A stretch of DNA of 64,000 bases from Thalassobacterium maritimum (GCF_031127805.1 NZ_JARXHW010000019.1:1-64000); one strand, 5' to 3'. Numbered from the stretch's first letter, positions 45,054 through 59,183 are shown. Made by a program: numbers and translations. Notes: a model not told the origin generated them from the sequence alone.

Positions 45054-45602
45054 TTAAGGCGACTCCACAGTCATCAGGCCGCGCATGCCAGCATACATGT
45101 GAGCGGGAAAAGAACAGAGATACTCATAGTCGCCGGGCTCTTCGGGAGCGGTGAACTCGATGGTATCGCTTTCACCTGGGCCAAGCAGTTGAGTATGCGC
45201 CACAATTTGCTCTGCAAAGTCCGCGGGAATGTAATCTTGATCCCGGGCTGCTGCGGCCGCGGTGGCAAAAGCGGCTGCATCGGCCTCGGCTGTTAGAAAG
45301 ACAACATTATGCCCCATTGCGGCCTTGGGCATGCGGCCCACATTGGTGAACGTCAAACGAACGGAACTGCCCGCAGGCACGGAGAAAGATTCTAGGTTAA
45401 ATTTCATACGGTCATTGCCAGTCATCTCCACTATGGTCACCCCATCTACCACCGAAATAGGATTCGCGGGAACTGCGGCGCTGCCCGAGCCGTGCGCAGC
45501 ACCTCCGGCGGCCTCATGCTCGTGATGCGCATGCGAGTCAGAGGAATCACCACAGGCGGTCAAAAATAGAGGCAGGGCCCATAAACTATATGTCATTTTC
45601 AT
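45054..45602 (-). CDS. Azurin/plastocyanin-like blue-copper lipoprotein
   Basis: 182 residues from the ATG at 45602. A lipoprotein signal peptide (LWALPLFLTACGDS) is followed by a short His-rich segment (HAHHEHE...HGSG) and a cupredoxin domain with type 1 copper ligands: His in AAMGHNVVFL, then Cys, His and Met in CSFPAHMYAGM. Azurin-like proteins donate electrons to oxidases or nitrite reductases in the periplasm. Placed tail-to-tail with the heme A operon and upstream of the oxidase genes, it is a good candidate for an electron donor to the caa3 oxidase, although that oxidase has its own cytochrome c domain. The 226-bp gap at 45603-45828 must contain its promoter and that of coxB. Confidence 0.88.
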   Translation of the reverse strand: MKMTYSLWALPLFLTACGDSSDSHAHHEHEAAGGAAHGSGSAAVPANPISVVDGVTIVEMTGNDRMKFNLESFSVPAGSSVRLTFTNVGRMPKAAMGHNVVFLTAEADAAAFATAAAAARDQDYIPADFAEQIVAHTQLLGPGESDTIEFTAPEEPGDYEYLCSFPAHMYAGMRGLMTVESP

Positions 45603-45828
45603 GCCCCCTAGGTAGCCCAAGATCGCAAAATCGTCCAGCCTCAGATGCTAAAATTCATCAGACTGCGCACTTGGCACTACCGACGAAGCGCAACATTTGT
45701 ATTACAATTGCTTAAAGAACTGTGAAGAAATACTTGTCAGGCTCCATTACGACGCTTAATCCATCTCACTTGGCTTTCTTATAGCCCCCCCATACCGACT
45801 ATTCAATAACCTAAGAACTCACCTCACT

Positions 45829-47145
45829 GTGAAGACCATTTCAAACGGATTCTGCCGTTTCATTCAGTATTTTAGCGCACTCATCGTGGTCGCCTTTTTA
45901 GGTGGCTGCAATTTGGACACTCGCATGTCCACTTTCGTGACCAAGGGTCCGATCGCTGAGGAGCAACTCAATCTATTCATGCTCACCGTTTGGGTGACAG
46001 GTATTATCTTCGTGATCGTCGGGGGTGTATTCGTCTATGCCGTCATTAAATTCCGCGAGCGTCCTAACGATGACCGCCCGATGCCCTCACAGGGCCACGG
46101 CAACCCGCTGGTAGAAATCGGCCTGATTGGTGCATCCATCTTGCTGCTCGCGATCATCGCGGTGCCCACACTTCGGGCTATCTGGTTCACCCAGGAAACC
46201 CCGGACGATCCAGAAAGTCGCCTGGGCGCCTGGTATCAAGGCGACGACCTAGCGGAGGAAGAGGCAGAAAATCCCCTCATCATTAAAGTGATCGGCTATC
46301 AGTGGTGGTGGGCTTTTGAATATCCACAACTCGGCATCACGACTGCCAATGAAATGATCATCCCCGCAGGTAAAGTCGTGCACCTAGAGCTGCGCTCGAT
46401 CGACGTGATTCACTCTTTCTGGTTGCCACGCATCGCGGGTAAGGTCGACCTGATCCCCGGGCGCACCAACTCCATGTGGATCCAAGCAGGCGATAATTTT
46501 GCCAAGTGGAAAGAAAAACAAGGCCTGGAAGGCGAAGGTCCGGAACTGCGCCAAGACTACGCGAAATACCTCGAAGAGGAGATCCACGATTATTACTACG
46601 GCCAATGCGCAGAATATTGCGGCGAGTCGCATGCGCGCATGTTGTTCCGCACTACAGCGGTCGACGATCAAGCATTTGCTGAATGGGTGGCCGACGAAAA
46701 GGCGGGCCATGGCACCCCCGACGGCAAGAGCTGGGATGAGTGGTATGCCGCTTACGAAGAAACTCCTGAAGAATTAACGGGGGATCTCAATGAAGGCCTG
46801 AAATTGTTTATGGGCCGCGCGAAGTGTGCAACCTGCCACACCGTGAACGGTAACCCGCGCGCGGTCGGCGTCGCTGGGCCCAACCTGACCAATATCGGCT
46901 CGCGCCAGTCGATTGCAGCCGGCTGGCTCAATCACCGTGCCGAAGATGGCAGCATCGATGTCGAAAAACAATACGACAATCTTTACAAATGGATCCACGA
47001 GCCCGAAGTCGTTAAGCCCGGCAACCTGATGTGGAAAGCCAATGGTGGTGGCATCGGCGAGTTGATCGATGAACACGGCGAGCCCGCGCTACTGACCGAC
47101 GAAGAAGTCAGCAAGCTTTCACTTTACCTTCAATCTCTCAAGTAG
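45829..47145 (+). CDS. coxB: Cytochrome c oxidase subunit II with fused cytochrome c (caa3 type)
   Basis: 438 residues, GTG start. A lipobox-like FLGGC (C27), two transmembrane helices (about 51-75 and 95-115), a cupredoxin CuA domain and a C-terminal cytochrome c. CuA ligands are H195, C260, E262, C264, H268 and M271 (CAEYCGESHARM). The heme c motif is CATCH (333-337), with a probable axial Met in GNLMW (M401). Between the last cupredoxin strand and the CuA loop there is an acidic insertion of about 30 residues (222-256) that most subunits II lack. It is 9 bp before coxA. Confidence 0.95.
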   Translation: MKTISNGFCRFIQYFSALIVVAFLGGCNLDTRMSTFVTKGPIAEEQLNLFMLTVWVTGIIFVIVGGVFVYAVIKFRERPNDDRPMPSQGHGNPLVEIGLIGASILLLAIIAVPTLRAIWFTQETPDDPESRLGAWYQGDDLAEEEAENPLIIKVIGYQWWWAFEYPQLGITTANEMIIPAGKVVHLELRSIDVIHSFWLPRIAGKVDLIPGRTNSMWIQAGDNFAKWKEKQGLEGEGPELRQDYAKYLEEEIHDYYYGQCAEYCGESHARMLFRTTAVDDQAFAEWVADEKAGHGTPDGKSWDEWYAAYEETPEELTGDLNEGLKLFMGRAKCATCHTVNGNPRAVGVAGPNLTNIGSRQSIAAGWLNHRAEDGSIDVEKQYDNLYKWIHEPEVVKPGNLMWKANGGGIGELIDEHGEPALLTDEEVSKLSLYLQSLK

Positions 47146-47154
47146 GCCTTTCAG

Positions 47155-49146
47155 ATGAGTCAAACGGAAACCGCAACACCCGCCCCTAAAACCAGCCACG
47201 CTCACCAACCGCACGTGCTCAAACCTGAGCGCAGTCGCTTGGGCCTAATGCGCCCGGACCATAGCAAGAGCGTATTCATCGACTGGTTGACCACAGTGGA
47301 CCACAAGAAGATCGGCATCATGTATGGTGCCATCGCGCTATTTTTCCTGTTTATCGGCGGCATCGAAGCCTTGATCATTCGCACTCAGCTGATCGTGCCG
47401 GAAAACAACTTGATCTCGGCAGAGCGCTACAATCAGCTCTTTACTATGCACGGCACCACCATGATTTTCCTTGCGGTGATGCCCTTGAACTCGGCCTTCT
47501 TCAATTTCCTGATCCCCTTGCAGATCGGCGCGCGCGACGTCGCCTTCCCGCGCATCAACGCGCTGAGCCTATGGTCATTCGTGGCCGGCGCCCTGGTCAT
47601 CAACTTTGGCTGGCTGCTGGAAGCGTTACAAATGATGGGGCTCTTCGCCGCATCGGGCCCGACTGCGGGCATGACCGATTTGGCACCTTCGGGGGGATGG
47701 TTTGGCTACGCCCCCTTGAGCAGTAAAGAATATTCCGGCGTCGGCACCGACTTCTGGATTATGGGCCTCCAGATTCTTGGGGTGGCCTCACTCACTGCAT
47801 CCATGAATTTCATCGTCACCATCCTCAACATGCGCGCACCGGGCATGAAGATGATGCGCATGCCGGTCTTCACTTGGATGAGTTTGGTGGTGGCATTTTT
47901 GATCATCTTTGCCTTCCCAGCGATTACCATCGCCCTGGGACAACTGATGTTTGACCGCACTTTTGGCACCAACTTCTTTAATGTCGCCGGGGGCGGACAA
48001 CCCATCCTGTGGCAGCACTTGTTCTGGATTTTTGGTCACCCGGAAGTTTACATTCTGGTGCTGCCTGCCATGGGCATCATTTCGGAAGTGCTGCCGACGT
48101 TCTCGAAGAAACCACTTTTCGGCTATTCCATCGTCATTTTCTCGGGCGCGGTGATCGGCTTCCTCGGCTTCGCAGTATGGTCGCACCACATGTTCACCAC
48201 AGGACTGGGCAAGGTGGCCACAGCGGCCTTCTCACTCTTAACCATGGCGATCGCGGTGCCCACCGGCGTGAAGATTTTCAACTGGGTCGGCACCATCTGG
48301 GGCGGTCGTATTCGTTTCACCGCTCCGATGATCTTCTCCTTGGGCTTCGTCTGGATGTTTATGATGGGGGGCTTCTCCGGCATCATGCACGCCGCAGCCC
48401 CAGCCGATGCGCAGCAGCAAGACAGCTATTTCGTGATCGCCCACTTCCACTACGTGATCATGGGCGGCATTTTCCTCGCTCTGGTATCGGGCATTTACTA
48501 CTGGGTGCCCAAGGTGTTTGGTAAAATGTGGACCGGCTCACTCAGCACATGGGTGGCAGTTCTCATCGTTGTCGGCCTGAACGTGACGTTCTTCCCGATG
48601 CACTTTCTGGGCCTGCTCGGCATGCCGCGCCGCACCCACACCTACCTGGAAGGCTTCGGCTGGTCGACTTACAATTTGGTCTGCACCCTTGGTTCCTATA
48701 TTCTGGCCATCGGCATCTTGCTACTACTCGTCGACTTGATCCGTTGCTTGCGTCGTGGCGAACCGGCTGGCGATGATCCTTGGGATGCTCGCACCTTGGA
48801 GTGGGCCACCACCTCACCTCCTCAGGTTTACAACTTTGCCAAGACTCCAATCATCCCAGCACGTGACGCACTCTGGTCACACAAGCATGGGCCCGAGGGT
48901 AAGAAGATCACCTACGAGGACGACCATGGTCATGGCATTCACATGCCGAGTAATTCATGGATGCCTTTGATCGCATCGATTGGCTTCGTGCCACTCGGAT
49001 TAGGCATGACTCTGAAACAAGCGGGCGTCCCCTACATGGGCTCATTCGCCATCTTCGGCCTCTTTGTGATCACGTTGGGCCTAGCGCTCTGGGCGATCGA
49101 AGGTCCTGGCGGCTTTCACCTGCACCCGGATGAGGACGAAGCATAG
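47155..49146 (+). CDS. coxA: Cytochrome c oxidase subunit I
   Basis: 663 residues, the heme a / heme a3-CuB catalytic subunit and proton pump. Hallmarks: MHGTTMIFLAVMP with a heme a His, WIFGHPEVYILVLPAMG (CuB His and cross-linked Tyr), SHHMFTTG (two CuB His) and the HFHYVIMGG segment with heme a3 and a ligands. The C-terminal 110 residues add two or so membrane helices after a cytoplasmic loop rich in His/Asp, as in caa3-type CtaD. Upstream coxB and downstream coxC place it in a standard caa3 operon. Confidence 0.97.
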   Translation: MSQTETATPAPKTSHAHQPHVLKPERSRLGLMRPDHSKSVFIDWLTTVDHKKIGIMYGAIALFFLFIGGIEALIIRTQLIVPENNLISAERYNQLFTMHGTTMIFLAVMPLNSAFFNFLIPLQIGARDVAFPRINALSLWSFVAGALVINFGWLLEALQMMGLFAASGPTAGMTDLAPSGGWFGYAPLSSKEYSGVGTDFWIMGLQILGVASLTASMNFIVTILNMRAPGMKMMRMPVFTWMSLVVAFLIIFAFPAITIALGQLMFDRTFGTNFFNVAGGGQPILWQHLFWIFGHPEVYILVLPAMGIISEVLPTFSKKPLFGYSIVIFSGAVIGFLGFAVWSHHMFTTGLGKVATAAFSLLTMAIAVPTGVKIFNWVGTIWGGRIRFTAPMIFSLGFVWMFMMGGFSGIMHAAAPADAQQQDSYFVIAHFHYVIMGGIFLALVSGIYYWVPKVFGKMWTGSLSTWVAVLIVVGLNVTFFPMHFLGLLGMPRRTHTYLEGFGWSTYNLVCTLGSYILAIGILLLLVDLIRCLRRGEPAGDDPWDARTLEWATTSPPQVYNFAKTPIIPARDALWSHKHGPEGKKITYEDDHGHGIHMPSNSWMPLIASIGFVPLGLGMTLKQAGVPYMGSFAIFGLFVITLGLALWAIEGPGGFHLHPDEDEA

Positions 49147-49154
49147 CGTCAACA

Positions 49155-49189
49155 TTTCCTAATTTTTAATTCCTAATTCTTAATTTTCT
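49155..49189. repeat. Five degenerate 7-bp units before coxC
   Basis: Units TTTCCTA, ATTTTTA, ATTCCTA, ATTCTTA, ATTTTCT fill the coxA-coxC gap and stop two bases before the coxC ATG. TTTCCTA, ATTCTTA and ATTCCTA are identical to units at 1067-1087, 48 kb away. Confidence 0.78.
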
Positions 49190-49191
49190 AA

Positions 49192-49797
49192 ATGTCTGAC
49201 ACAGCAACAGCACATCACGACGACGGCCACCTCAGCCTGAACAACGACAACAAGAAGCTACTCATGTGGCTCTTCCTCGGTTCGGACTGCATGTTTTTCG
49301 GCACGCTCATTTCGACTCACTTGATCTACCGCAAGATCTACCCCGAGTCCTTTGACCCCACGAGCCTCTTCAGCTTGGAGCTCACCTCGTTCTCGACCTT
49401 CATCCTGCTGATGAGCTCCTTCTTGATGGCGCTGGCAGTTTCGGCCATGCACAAGGGCGAGCTTAAAAGCTTTCGCCGCAATGTGCTGGGCGTCATCTTC
49501 TTCGGCCTGATCTTCCTCGGTTGCCAAGTCTATGAGTTCGCGCACTTCGTGCACGAGGGCCTCACCCTTTCGACAAATACCTTCGGCTCGACCTTCTACA
49601 TGATGACAGGCACCCACGGTGTGCACGTCGCAATTGGTATATTTTGGCTCATCTGCATGTATTTCTACTCTCACACAGGTAAGATGGATGCACATGAGAG
49701 CGCAGTGGACGTGGAGATCGCGGGCCTCTACTGGCACTTTGTCGACATCGTCTGGATCGTCATTTTCACCGCAGTTTATTTGATCGAGTTCATTTGA
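49192..49797 (+). CDS. coxC: Cytochrome c oxidase subunit III
   Basis: 201 residues, five transmembrane helices, matching the short (CtaE/CyoC-like) subunit III. Motifs: LMWLFLGSDCMFFGTLISTHLIYR, GCQVYEFAHF and MMTGTHGVHVAIGIFWL, then ESAVDVEIAGLYWHFVDIVWIVIFTAVYL at the C-terminal end. It supports stable proton pumping by subunit I. The gene is preceded by a 7-bp repeat spacer rather than a recognisable ribosome-binding site. Confidence 0.95.
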   Translation: MSDTATAHHDDGHLSLNNDNKKLLMWLFLGSDCMFFGTLISTHLIYRKIYPESFDPTSLFSLELTSFSTFILLMSSFLMALAVSAMHKGELKSFRRNVLGVIFFGLIFLGCQVYEFAHFVHEGLTLSTNTFGSTFYMMTGTHGVHVAIGIFWLICMYFYSHTGKMDAHESAVDVEIAGLYWHFVDIVWIVIFTAVYLIEFI

Positions 49798-49839
49798 TCG
49801 ATCGATTCGCACCTGTTATATTATTAAAAAACTTTGACC

Positions 49840-50196
49840 ATGTCTGACGTACACTACGCTCCACTGCCTGTCTCTGAAAAATCACACAAGGACAGTGAAA
49901 CCGACAAGTACCATACCTTCGTCAACCTAGCGCTCGGCCTAGCCGCCATCACTGGTGTCGAACTGGTATTGGTTTACTTGCCCTTCAATTCGACCTTTAT
50001 CTTCACGGTCCTATTGACGCTCTCCTTGTTCAAATTCGTAGCCGTGATTGCATGGTTCATGCACCTGCTCTACGACAAACTGCTACTCACACTGGCCTTC
50101 GGCACCGGAATGGCGATCGCCACCGGCACCTTTGTGGCGCTGGGCTCATTGATCTCACGTAGTAATGTAGACCTAGACGCGATCACCGCCTTCTAA
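49840..50196 (+). CDS. coxD: Cytochrome c oxidase subunit IV
   Basis: 118 residues from the ATG at 49840; a TTG two codons upstream is less likely. Three transmembrane helices with KYHTFVNLALGLAAITGVELVLVYLPF and LFKFVAVIAWFMHLLYDK, the typical caa3 subunit IV (CtaF/COX4_pro) pattern including the conserved FMHL. It lies 42 bp past coxC and closes the structural genes of the oxidase. Confidence 0.9.
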   Translation: MSDVHYAPLPVSEKSHKDSETDKYHTFVNLALGLAAITGVELVLVYLPFNSTFIFTVLLTLSLFKFVAVIAWFMHLLYDKLLLTLAFGTGMAIATGTFVALGSLISRSNVDLDAITAF

Positions 50197-50265
50197 GCGC
50201 AAGCGTATCGCATACTGGCGAAGAGCAGAATCCCCCGCATTCTGGTCAACTTCGAGCGACTTTTA

Positions 50266-50303
50266 GCGGCTACTGACGAAAACAAGCTCAGTAGCCGCAT
50301 TTT
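50266..50303 (+). terminator. Probable terminator after coxD
   Basis: An 11-bp perfect inverted repeat GCGGCTACTGA / TCAGTAGCCGC with an 11-base loop and a following ATTTT. The T-tract is short, so it may be only partly efficient. It lies in the 146-bp gap between coxD and the CtaG gene. Confidence 0.6.
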
Positions 50304-50342
50304 GCGTTCGCAAGCGAGCCGCCACCTTACATTCTCCGCTCG

Positions 50343-51146
50343 ATGCAATTGCACTGGCACACCGAACCGCTCCTCCTAATCACCCTATTGGGTGTGGGTT
50401 GGTTGTACGCCTTGGCCGTGGGGCCCCTGCGCTCACGGATCGCTGGCGAGGCGCGCTTCCCCTTGCGCGAATGCATCCTGTTCTACCTCGGCTTGGTGCT
50501 CACCTATCTGGCAGTGGGCTCGCCCTTAGATCAAATTGGCGAACAGTTCCTATTTTGCGCTCACATGGTGCAGCACATGTTGCTCATTTATTGCAGCACC
50601 ACGCTCTTCATCTACGGCACGCCCGCATGGTTGATTGACTGGCTACTCAAACCAGAGCCTTTGCGCAAGCTCATGAGCTTACTGACTCACCCCGCCTGCG
50701 GAGGGCTACTCTTCACCTTCGTGTATACCATCTGGCACATCCCAACGCTTTACGAAGCAGCGCTGCACGATAAGCGCATACACATCCTAGAGCACTGGAC
50801 CATGTTTGCCCTCGGCCTGATCATGCTCTGGCCTTATTTGACAAATTCCACTCGCGTGCCACGGCGCAGCTATGGCGTCTGCATGCTGGCGATCTTCTTA
50901 CTGATGGTCGGCCAGTTGCCCGTGTTCGGCTTTCTCTCTTTTGCCAATGAGGCCATCTACCCCACCTACGCCTGGGCCCCACGCATCATCGACCTCGACC
51001 CGCTGAATGATCAAATTCTAGGCGGAATTATCATGAAAGTAGTGAATATGGGATTTTCGCTTACAATTCTCGGAATATCTTTCTATCATTGGGCGAAAAG
51101 TGAGGAAGAAGACGATCCAGCGGACGCCTACGCCTCCAATAACTGA
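50343..51146 (+). CDS. ctaG: Cytochrome c oxidase assembly factor, caa3_CtaG family
   Basis: 267 residues, about seven transmembrane helices. The caa3_CtaG family (Bacillus CtaG type, distinct from the Cox11 family) is needed for CuB assembly in caa3 oxidase. Family marks are LGLVLTYLAVGSPLDQIGEQFLFCAHMVQHMLLIY with the conserved His pair, GTPAWLIDWLL and an IWHIPTLYEAAL segment. The C-terminal GGIIMKVVNMG fits too. It directly follows the oxidase genes and is 17 bp before the transporter gene, with which it may be co-transcribed. Confidence 0.92.
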   Translation: MQLHWHTEPLLLITLLGVGWLYALAVGPLRSRIAGEARFPLRECILFYLGLVLTYLAVGSPLDQIGEQFLFCAHMVQHMLLIYCSTTLFIYGTPAWLIDWLLKPEPLRKLMSLLTHPACGGLLFTFVYTIWHIPTLYEAALHDKRIHILEHWTMFALGLIMLWPYLTNSTRVPRRSYGVCMLAIFLLMVGQLPVFGFLSFANEAIYPTYAWAPRIIDLDPLNDQILGGIIMKVVNMGFSLTILGISFYHWAKSEEEDDPADAYASNN

Positions 51147-51163
51147 TACCGAACCGTTCTTAA

Positions 51164-52984
51164 ATGACCTGGGAAATTCTATTCGTCTTCGCACTGTTAA
51201 TCTTTGCGATTATTAGCTTTATTTGGGAGCGCATCTCAGCCGATTTGACTGCGTTGACCGTTTTTGGCATCCTGTTGTTTGTAAGCGTGCTGACACAGAG
51301 TGAGGCACTGCCTACGCTAGACCATTTGCTGAATGTATTTGGCAATTCTGCCCCACTCACGATTGCGGGTATGTTTATCGTGAGCGCGGCCTTAGAGCGC
51401 ACCGGCGCGATTGATCTAATCACCGCCTACCTGCGTAAACTGGCGCGCTTCCCCTACCGTAGTTTTCTTTTTATTATGATCCTGGGTGTGGCTGGCGTTT
51501 CCGCCTTCGTGAACAACACCCCCGTGGTGATCGTGCTGATGCCCGTCATTCTCTCGCTCTCGCGCGAAATGGGTGTGGCCTCGTCCAAGCTGCTGATTCC
51601 ACTCTCCTATGCATCCATTTTTGGCGGCACCTGCACCCTGCTCGGCACCAGCACCAACCTCTTGGCCAGTGGCATTCTACGGGACGCCGGCCATGCGCCC
51701 ATTGGTATGTTTGAACTGGCCGCCGTCGGCCTGCCAATTCTGACACTTGGCACCACCTACCTAGTGCTCTTCGGTAATAAACTACTACCACACCGGGAAA
51801 CGCTGACCTCGATCCTCAGCGATGAAGAACGCAAAGAGTTCATCACCGAGGCCTTCGTGCGCGCGGGCTCCGATCTACATGGCAAAACCGCCATCGAAAG
51901 CGGCATGCTCAAAGGTCGTGGCATTCGGCTCCTGGAAATCGTCCGCCATGGCGTTGCGGTGCAAGGCGACCCTAAGAAGCAAAATCTGCAATACGGCGAC
52001 CGGCTGGTGCTCGCCTGCCGCCCGTCCGGCGTGGCCGAAGCACACTCGATGAAAGGCATCACCATCCAAACCGAACTCGCCGAGGGTTTGGAAACCATTG
52101 CCACCGACGAAGGTGCACTGGTCGAAGGTGTCATCTCCCCCCATGCTTCGATCGCCGGCCTGACTCTGGGGGAAATCAATTTCCGGCAGCGCTTTCGTAT
52201 GGTCGTCGTCGCCGTGCACCGCAAAGGCACCAACCAACGCGAGCGCCTGTTCAGCCTGCGCCTTAAGCCAGGCGACACACTACTGATGATGGGCTCAACT
52301 AAGGCCATCGACTCACTCGCCAATAGCGACGAAATCATCATTCTCGACCGACCGCGCGTGCCCGCCCGTAGTCTGCGCGCCAAGATGCCCATCTCGATCG
52401 GCATCTCCGCCTCAATCGTCGCACTGGCCACCTTCAACGTGGTGCCCATCGTGGCCGCGGTTTGCCTTGGAGTCGCCATACTCCTACTATCCGGCTGTAT
52501 GAAGGCTAAAGAGGCCTATGCATCCGTCGAGTGGAGCATTCTAATTATCATCTTCGGCATGCTGGCACTCGGACAGGCCATGGACTCCACCGGCGCCAGC
52601 CTCATGATTGCACAGAGCATGACCGGACTGGTCTCTAGCTTCGCACCGGATCAATACCAAAATCTGATCATGCTGGCATTGATTTACATCATTACCTCCA
52701 CATTCACCGAATTCCTCTCCAACAATGCAGCTGTCGCCCTGATGGTGCCGATCGCCCTGGGGATCGCCGCCACACTCGGCATCGACCCACGGCCCTTTGT
52801 CGTCGCCAGCTGTATCGCAGCTTCTGCAAGCTTCGCCACACCGATCGGCTACCAAACCAATACTTATGTTTACGGCGTCGGCGGCTACCGCTTCTTTGAC
52901 TTCACCAAAGTAGGCCTACCGCTGAACCTAATCTGCTTCACCGTCACCGTGGCCGTGGTGCCCATTTTCTGGGGATTCAATTAG
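51164..52984 (+). CDS. SLC13-type permease with two TrkA-C domains
   Basis: 606 residues. Two sets of membrane helices (about 3-215 and 400-606) surround a cytoplasmic region with two TrkA-C/RCK-C repeats (about 225-310 and 320-392; SGMLKGRGIRLLEIVRHG and HASIAGLTLGEINFRQRF). Repeated transport signatures are NNTPVVIVLMPVILSL, LGTSTNLLASGIL and its second-half counterpart FLSNNAAVALMVPIALGIA with ATPIGYQTNTYVYG. Related proteins carry Na+-coupled dicarboxylates, sulfate or other anions; the substrate is not readable here. Dicarboxylate uptake would suit the succinate module 10 kb away, as speculation. Confidence 0.88.
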   Translation: MTWEILFVFALLIFAIISFIWERISADLTALTVFGILLFVSVLTQSEALPTLDHLLNVFGNSAPLTIAGMFIVSAALERTGAIDLITAYLRKLARFPYRSFLFIMILGVAGVSAFVNNTPVVIVLMPVILSLSREMGVASSKLLIPLSYASIFGGTCTLLGTSTNLLASGILRDAGHAPIGMFELAAVGLPILTLGTTYLVLFGNKLLPHRETLTSILSDEERKEFITEAFVRAGSDLHGKTAIESGMLKGRGIRLLEIVRHGVAVQGDPKKQNLQYGDRLVLACRPSGVAEAHSMKGITIQTELAEGLETIATDEGALVEGVISPHASIAGLTLGEINFRQRFRMVVVAVHRKGTNQRERLFSLRLKPGDTLLMMGSTKAIDSLANSDEIIILDRPRVPARSLRAKMPISIGISASIVALATFNVVPIVAAVCLGVAILLLSGCMKAKEAYASVEWSILIIIFGMLALGQAMDSTGASLMIAQSMTGLVSSFAPDQYQNLIMLALIYIITSTFTEFLSNNAAVALMVPIALGIAATLGIDPRPFVVASCIAASASFATPIGYQTNTYVYGVGGYRFFDFTKVGLPLNLICFTVTVAVVPIFWGFN

Positions 52985-52992
52985 ACGCGGCC

Positions 52993-53116
52993 CTCAGTGC
53001 TCAGTCATCAGTCATCAGTCCTCAGTCATCAGTCCTCAGTCATCAGTCATCAGTCCTCAGTCCTCAGTCCTCAGTCCTCAGTCCTCAGTCCTCAGTCCTC
53101 AGTCCTCAGTCCTCAG
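52993..53116. repeat. Tandem array of 17 full 7-bp units (CTCAGTC)
   Basis: Seventeen consecutive 7-bp units plus a partial one. Unit 1 is CTCAGTG; then CTCAGTC and ATCAGTC alternate irregularly up to 53055; from 53056 on eight units in a row are exactly CTCAGTC. The partial last unit (53112-53116) contains the reverse complement of the Rrf2 gene's TGA stop. The homogeneous end at the stop codon suggests recent slippage or expansion there. Confidence 0.97.
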
Positions 53117-53556
53117 ATGTAATACATGTCCGCATCCGCGGTTTGCACGATAAAATCGTCTAAAGTGTATTCCGCCATCTTGGCCTCAAAAGTTTGCCCG
53201 ACCTCTCGCCAGATGGAAGCCACGCGCTCCCCAGAGTGCCCGGAGTCCCCGAAGTTGCGCTCCAATAGCTCCCCATCGACCGCCTCTACGATTTCAATCA
53301 AACTCACCTTCTTCGGGTCCCGTGCCAGTGCGTAGCCACCTTGCTTGCCGCGCTTGCTCAAGATTAAACCCGCGTTGCGTAATTCATTTAAAATTTGCAC
53401 CAGGTAGTTCGCTGGGATCGCCTCAGCGGTCGCGAGCGTCTCGATGTGCGCGAGTTGATCTTGGCCATAGCTACGGCCTAATTGGGCCAAAACACGGCAG
53501 GCATATTCAAGTTTATGAGAAAGCTTCACAGGGCTTAACTTAGGCTCATGACTCAA
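53113..53556 (-). CDS. Rrf2-family transcriptional regulator
   Basis: 147 residues. A winged helix-turn-helix of Rrf2 type: LSHKLEYACRVLAQLGR, then IETLATAEAIPANYLVQILNELRNAGLILSKRGKQGGYALAR. The three clustered cysteines that hold an Fe-S cluster in IscR and NsrR are missing; the only Cys is C20, so it is more like CymR-type or other non-Fe-S members. The C terminus is DADMYYI. The stop codon comes from the edge of the 7-bp repeat array. It is divergent from gyrB, with 212 bp between; its target is unknown. Confidence 0.9.
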   Translation of the reverse strand: MSHEPKLSPVKLSHKLEYACRVLAQLGRSYGQDQLAHIETLATAEAIPANYLVQILNELRNAGLILSKRGKQGGYALARDPKKVSLIEIVEAVDGELLERNFGDSGHSGERVASIWREVGQTFEAKMAEYTLDDFIVQTADADMYYI

Positions 53557-53706
53557 GAAGTAAACTTAAAAGCAAAAGCGAGCGCGTGTGTCTGTATTTT
53601 GCCAAAAAACAGCCCGCCTCCGAGATGATTATTCGCGGAACAATTCCAGCGACTTCTGACTCACATAAGCGGCTCATGCATAGCGACTTAATCAGACTCA
53701 AAAAAA

Positions 53707-53730
53707 ACTAAAAAAGCAGTTTTTTTTAGT
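53707..53730 (+). promoter_or_regulatory. AT-rich inverted repeat in the gyrB leader
   Basis: ACTAAAAAA and TTTTTTAGT form a 9-bp inverted repeat around GCAGTT, 38 bases before the gyrB ATG. It resembles a weak hairpin with a T-run, so it could be the Rrf2-side end of a transcript, an attenuator, or supercoiling-sensitive promoter DNA. No -35/-10 pair is convincing in the 212-bp gap. Confidence 0.35.
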
Positions 53731-53768
53731 AGCCAGCCCACGCCCCTTTACATATAAATTTACAGCTT

Positions 53769-56309
<2,541 letters not shown>

Positions 56310-56314
56310 CAATG

Positions 56315-56384
56315 GCGAATAGCTAAGAACTAATAGCGAAACTCACGATCGGCAACTAATCCGCGATCCGTAATTCGCCATCCA
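56315..56384. repeat. Ten degenerate 7-bp units between gyrB and gyrA
   Basis: Read in sevens from 56315: GCGAATA, GCTAAGA, ACTAATA, GCGAAAC, TCACGAT, CGGCAAC, TAATCCG, CGATCCG, TAATTCG, CCATCCA. Neighbouring units share four to five positions; the last four are the clearest. It is more diverged than the other arrays. Confidence 0.6.
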
Positions 56385-56414
56385 CTATTATTTTAAACGA
56401 AGTTTAAAAATCTC

Positions 56415-59117
<2,703 letters not shown>

Positions 59118-59153
59118 AGCGTAAGCAGGCATCAAGCCGCAACCGTTTCATCC

Positions 59154-59183
59154 AGGCCGCCCTCTCACCGGGGCGGCCTTTTT
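59154..59183 (+). terminator. Rho-independent terminator of gyrA
   Basis: A 9-bp stem AGGCCGCCC / GGGCGGCCT with an eight-base loop and a T-run, 37 bases after the gyrA stop. Confidence 0.88.

Noticed and set aside
52993..53116. CRISPR-like repeat array
   Set aside because: The units are only 7 bp with no spacers between them and there are no cas genes; it is a simple tandem repeat.
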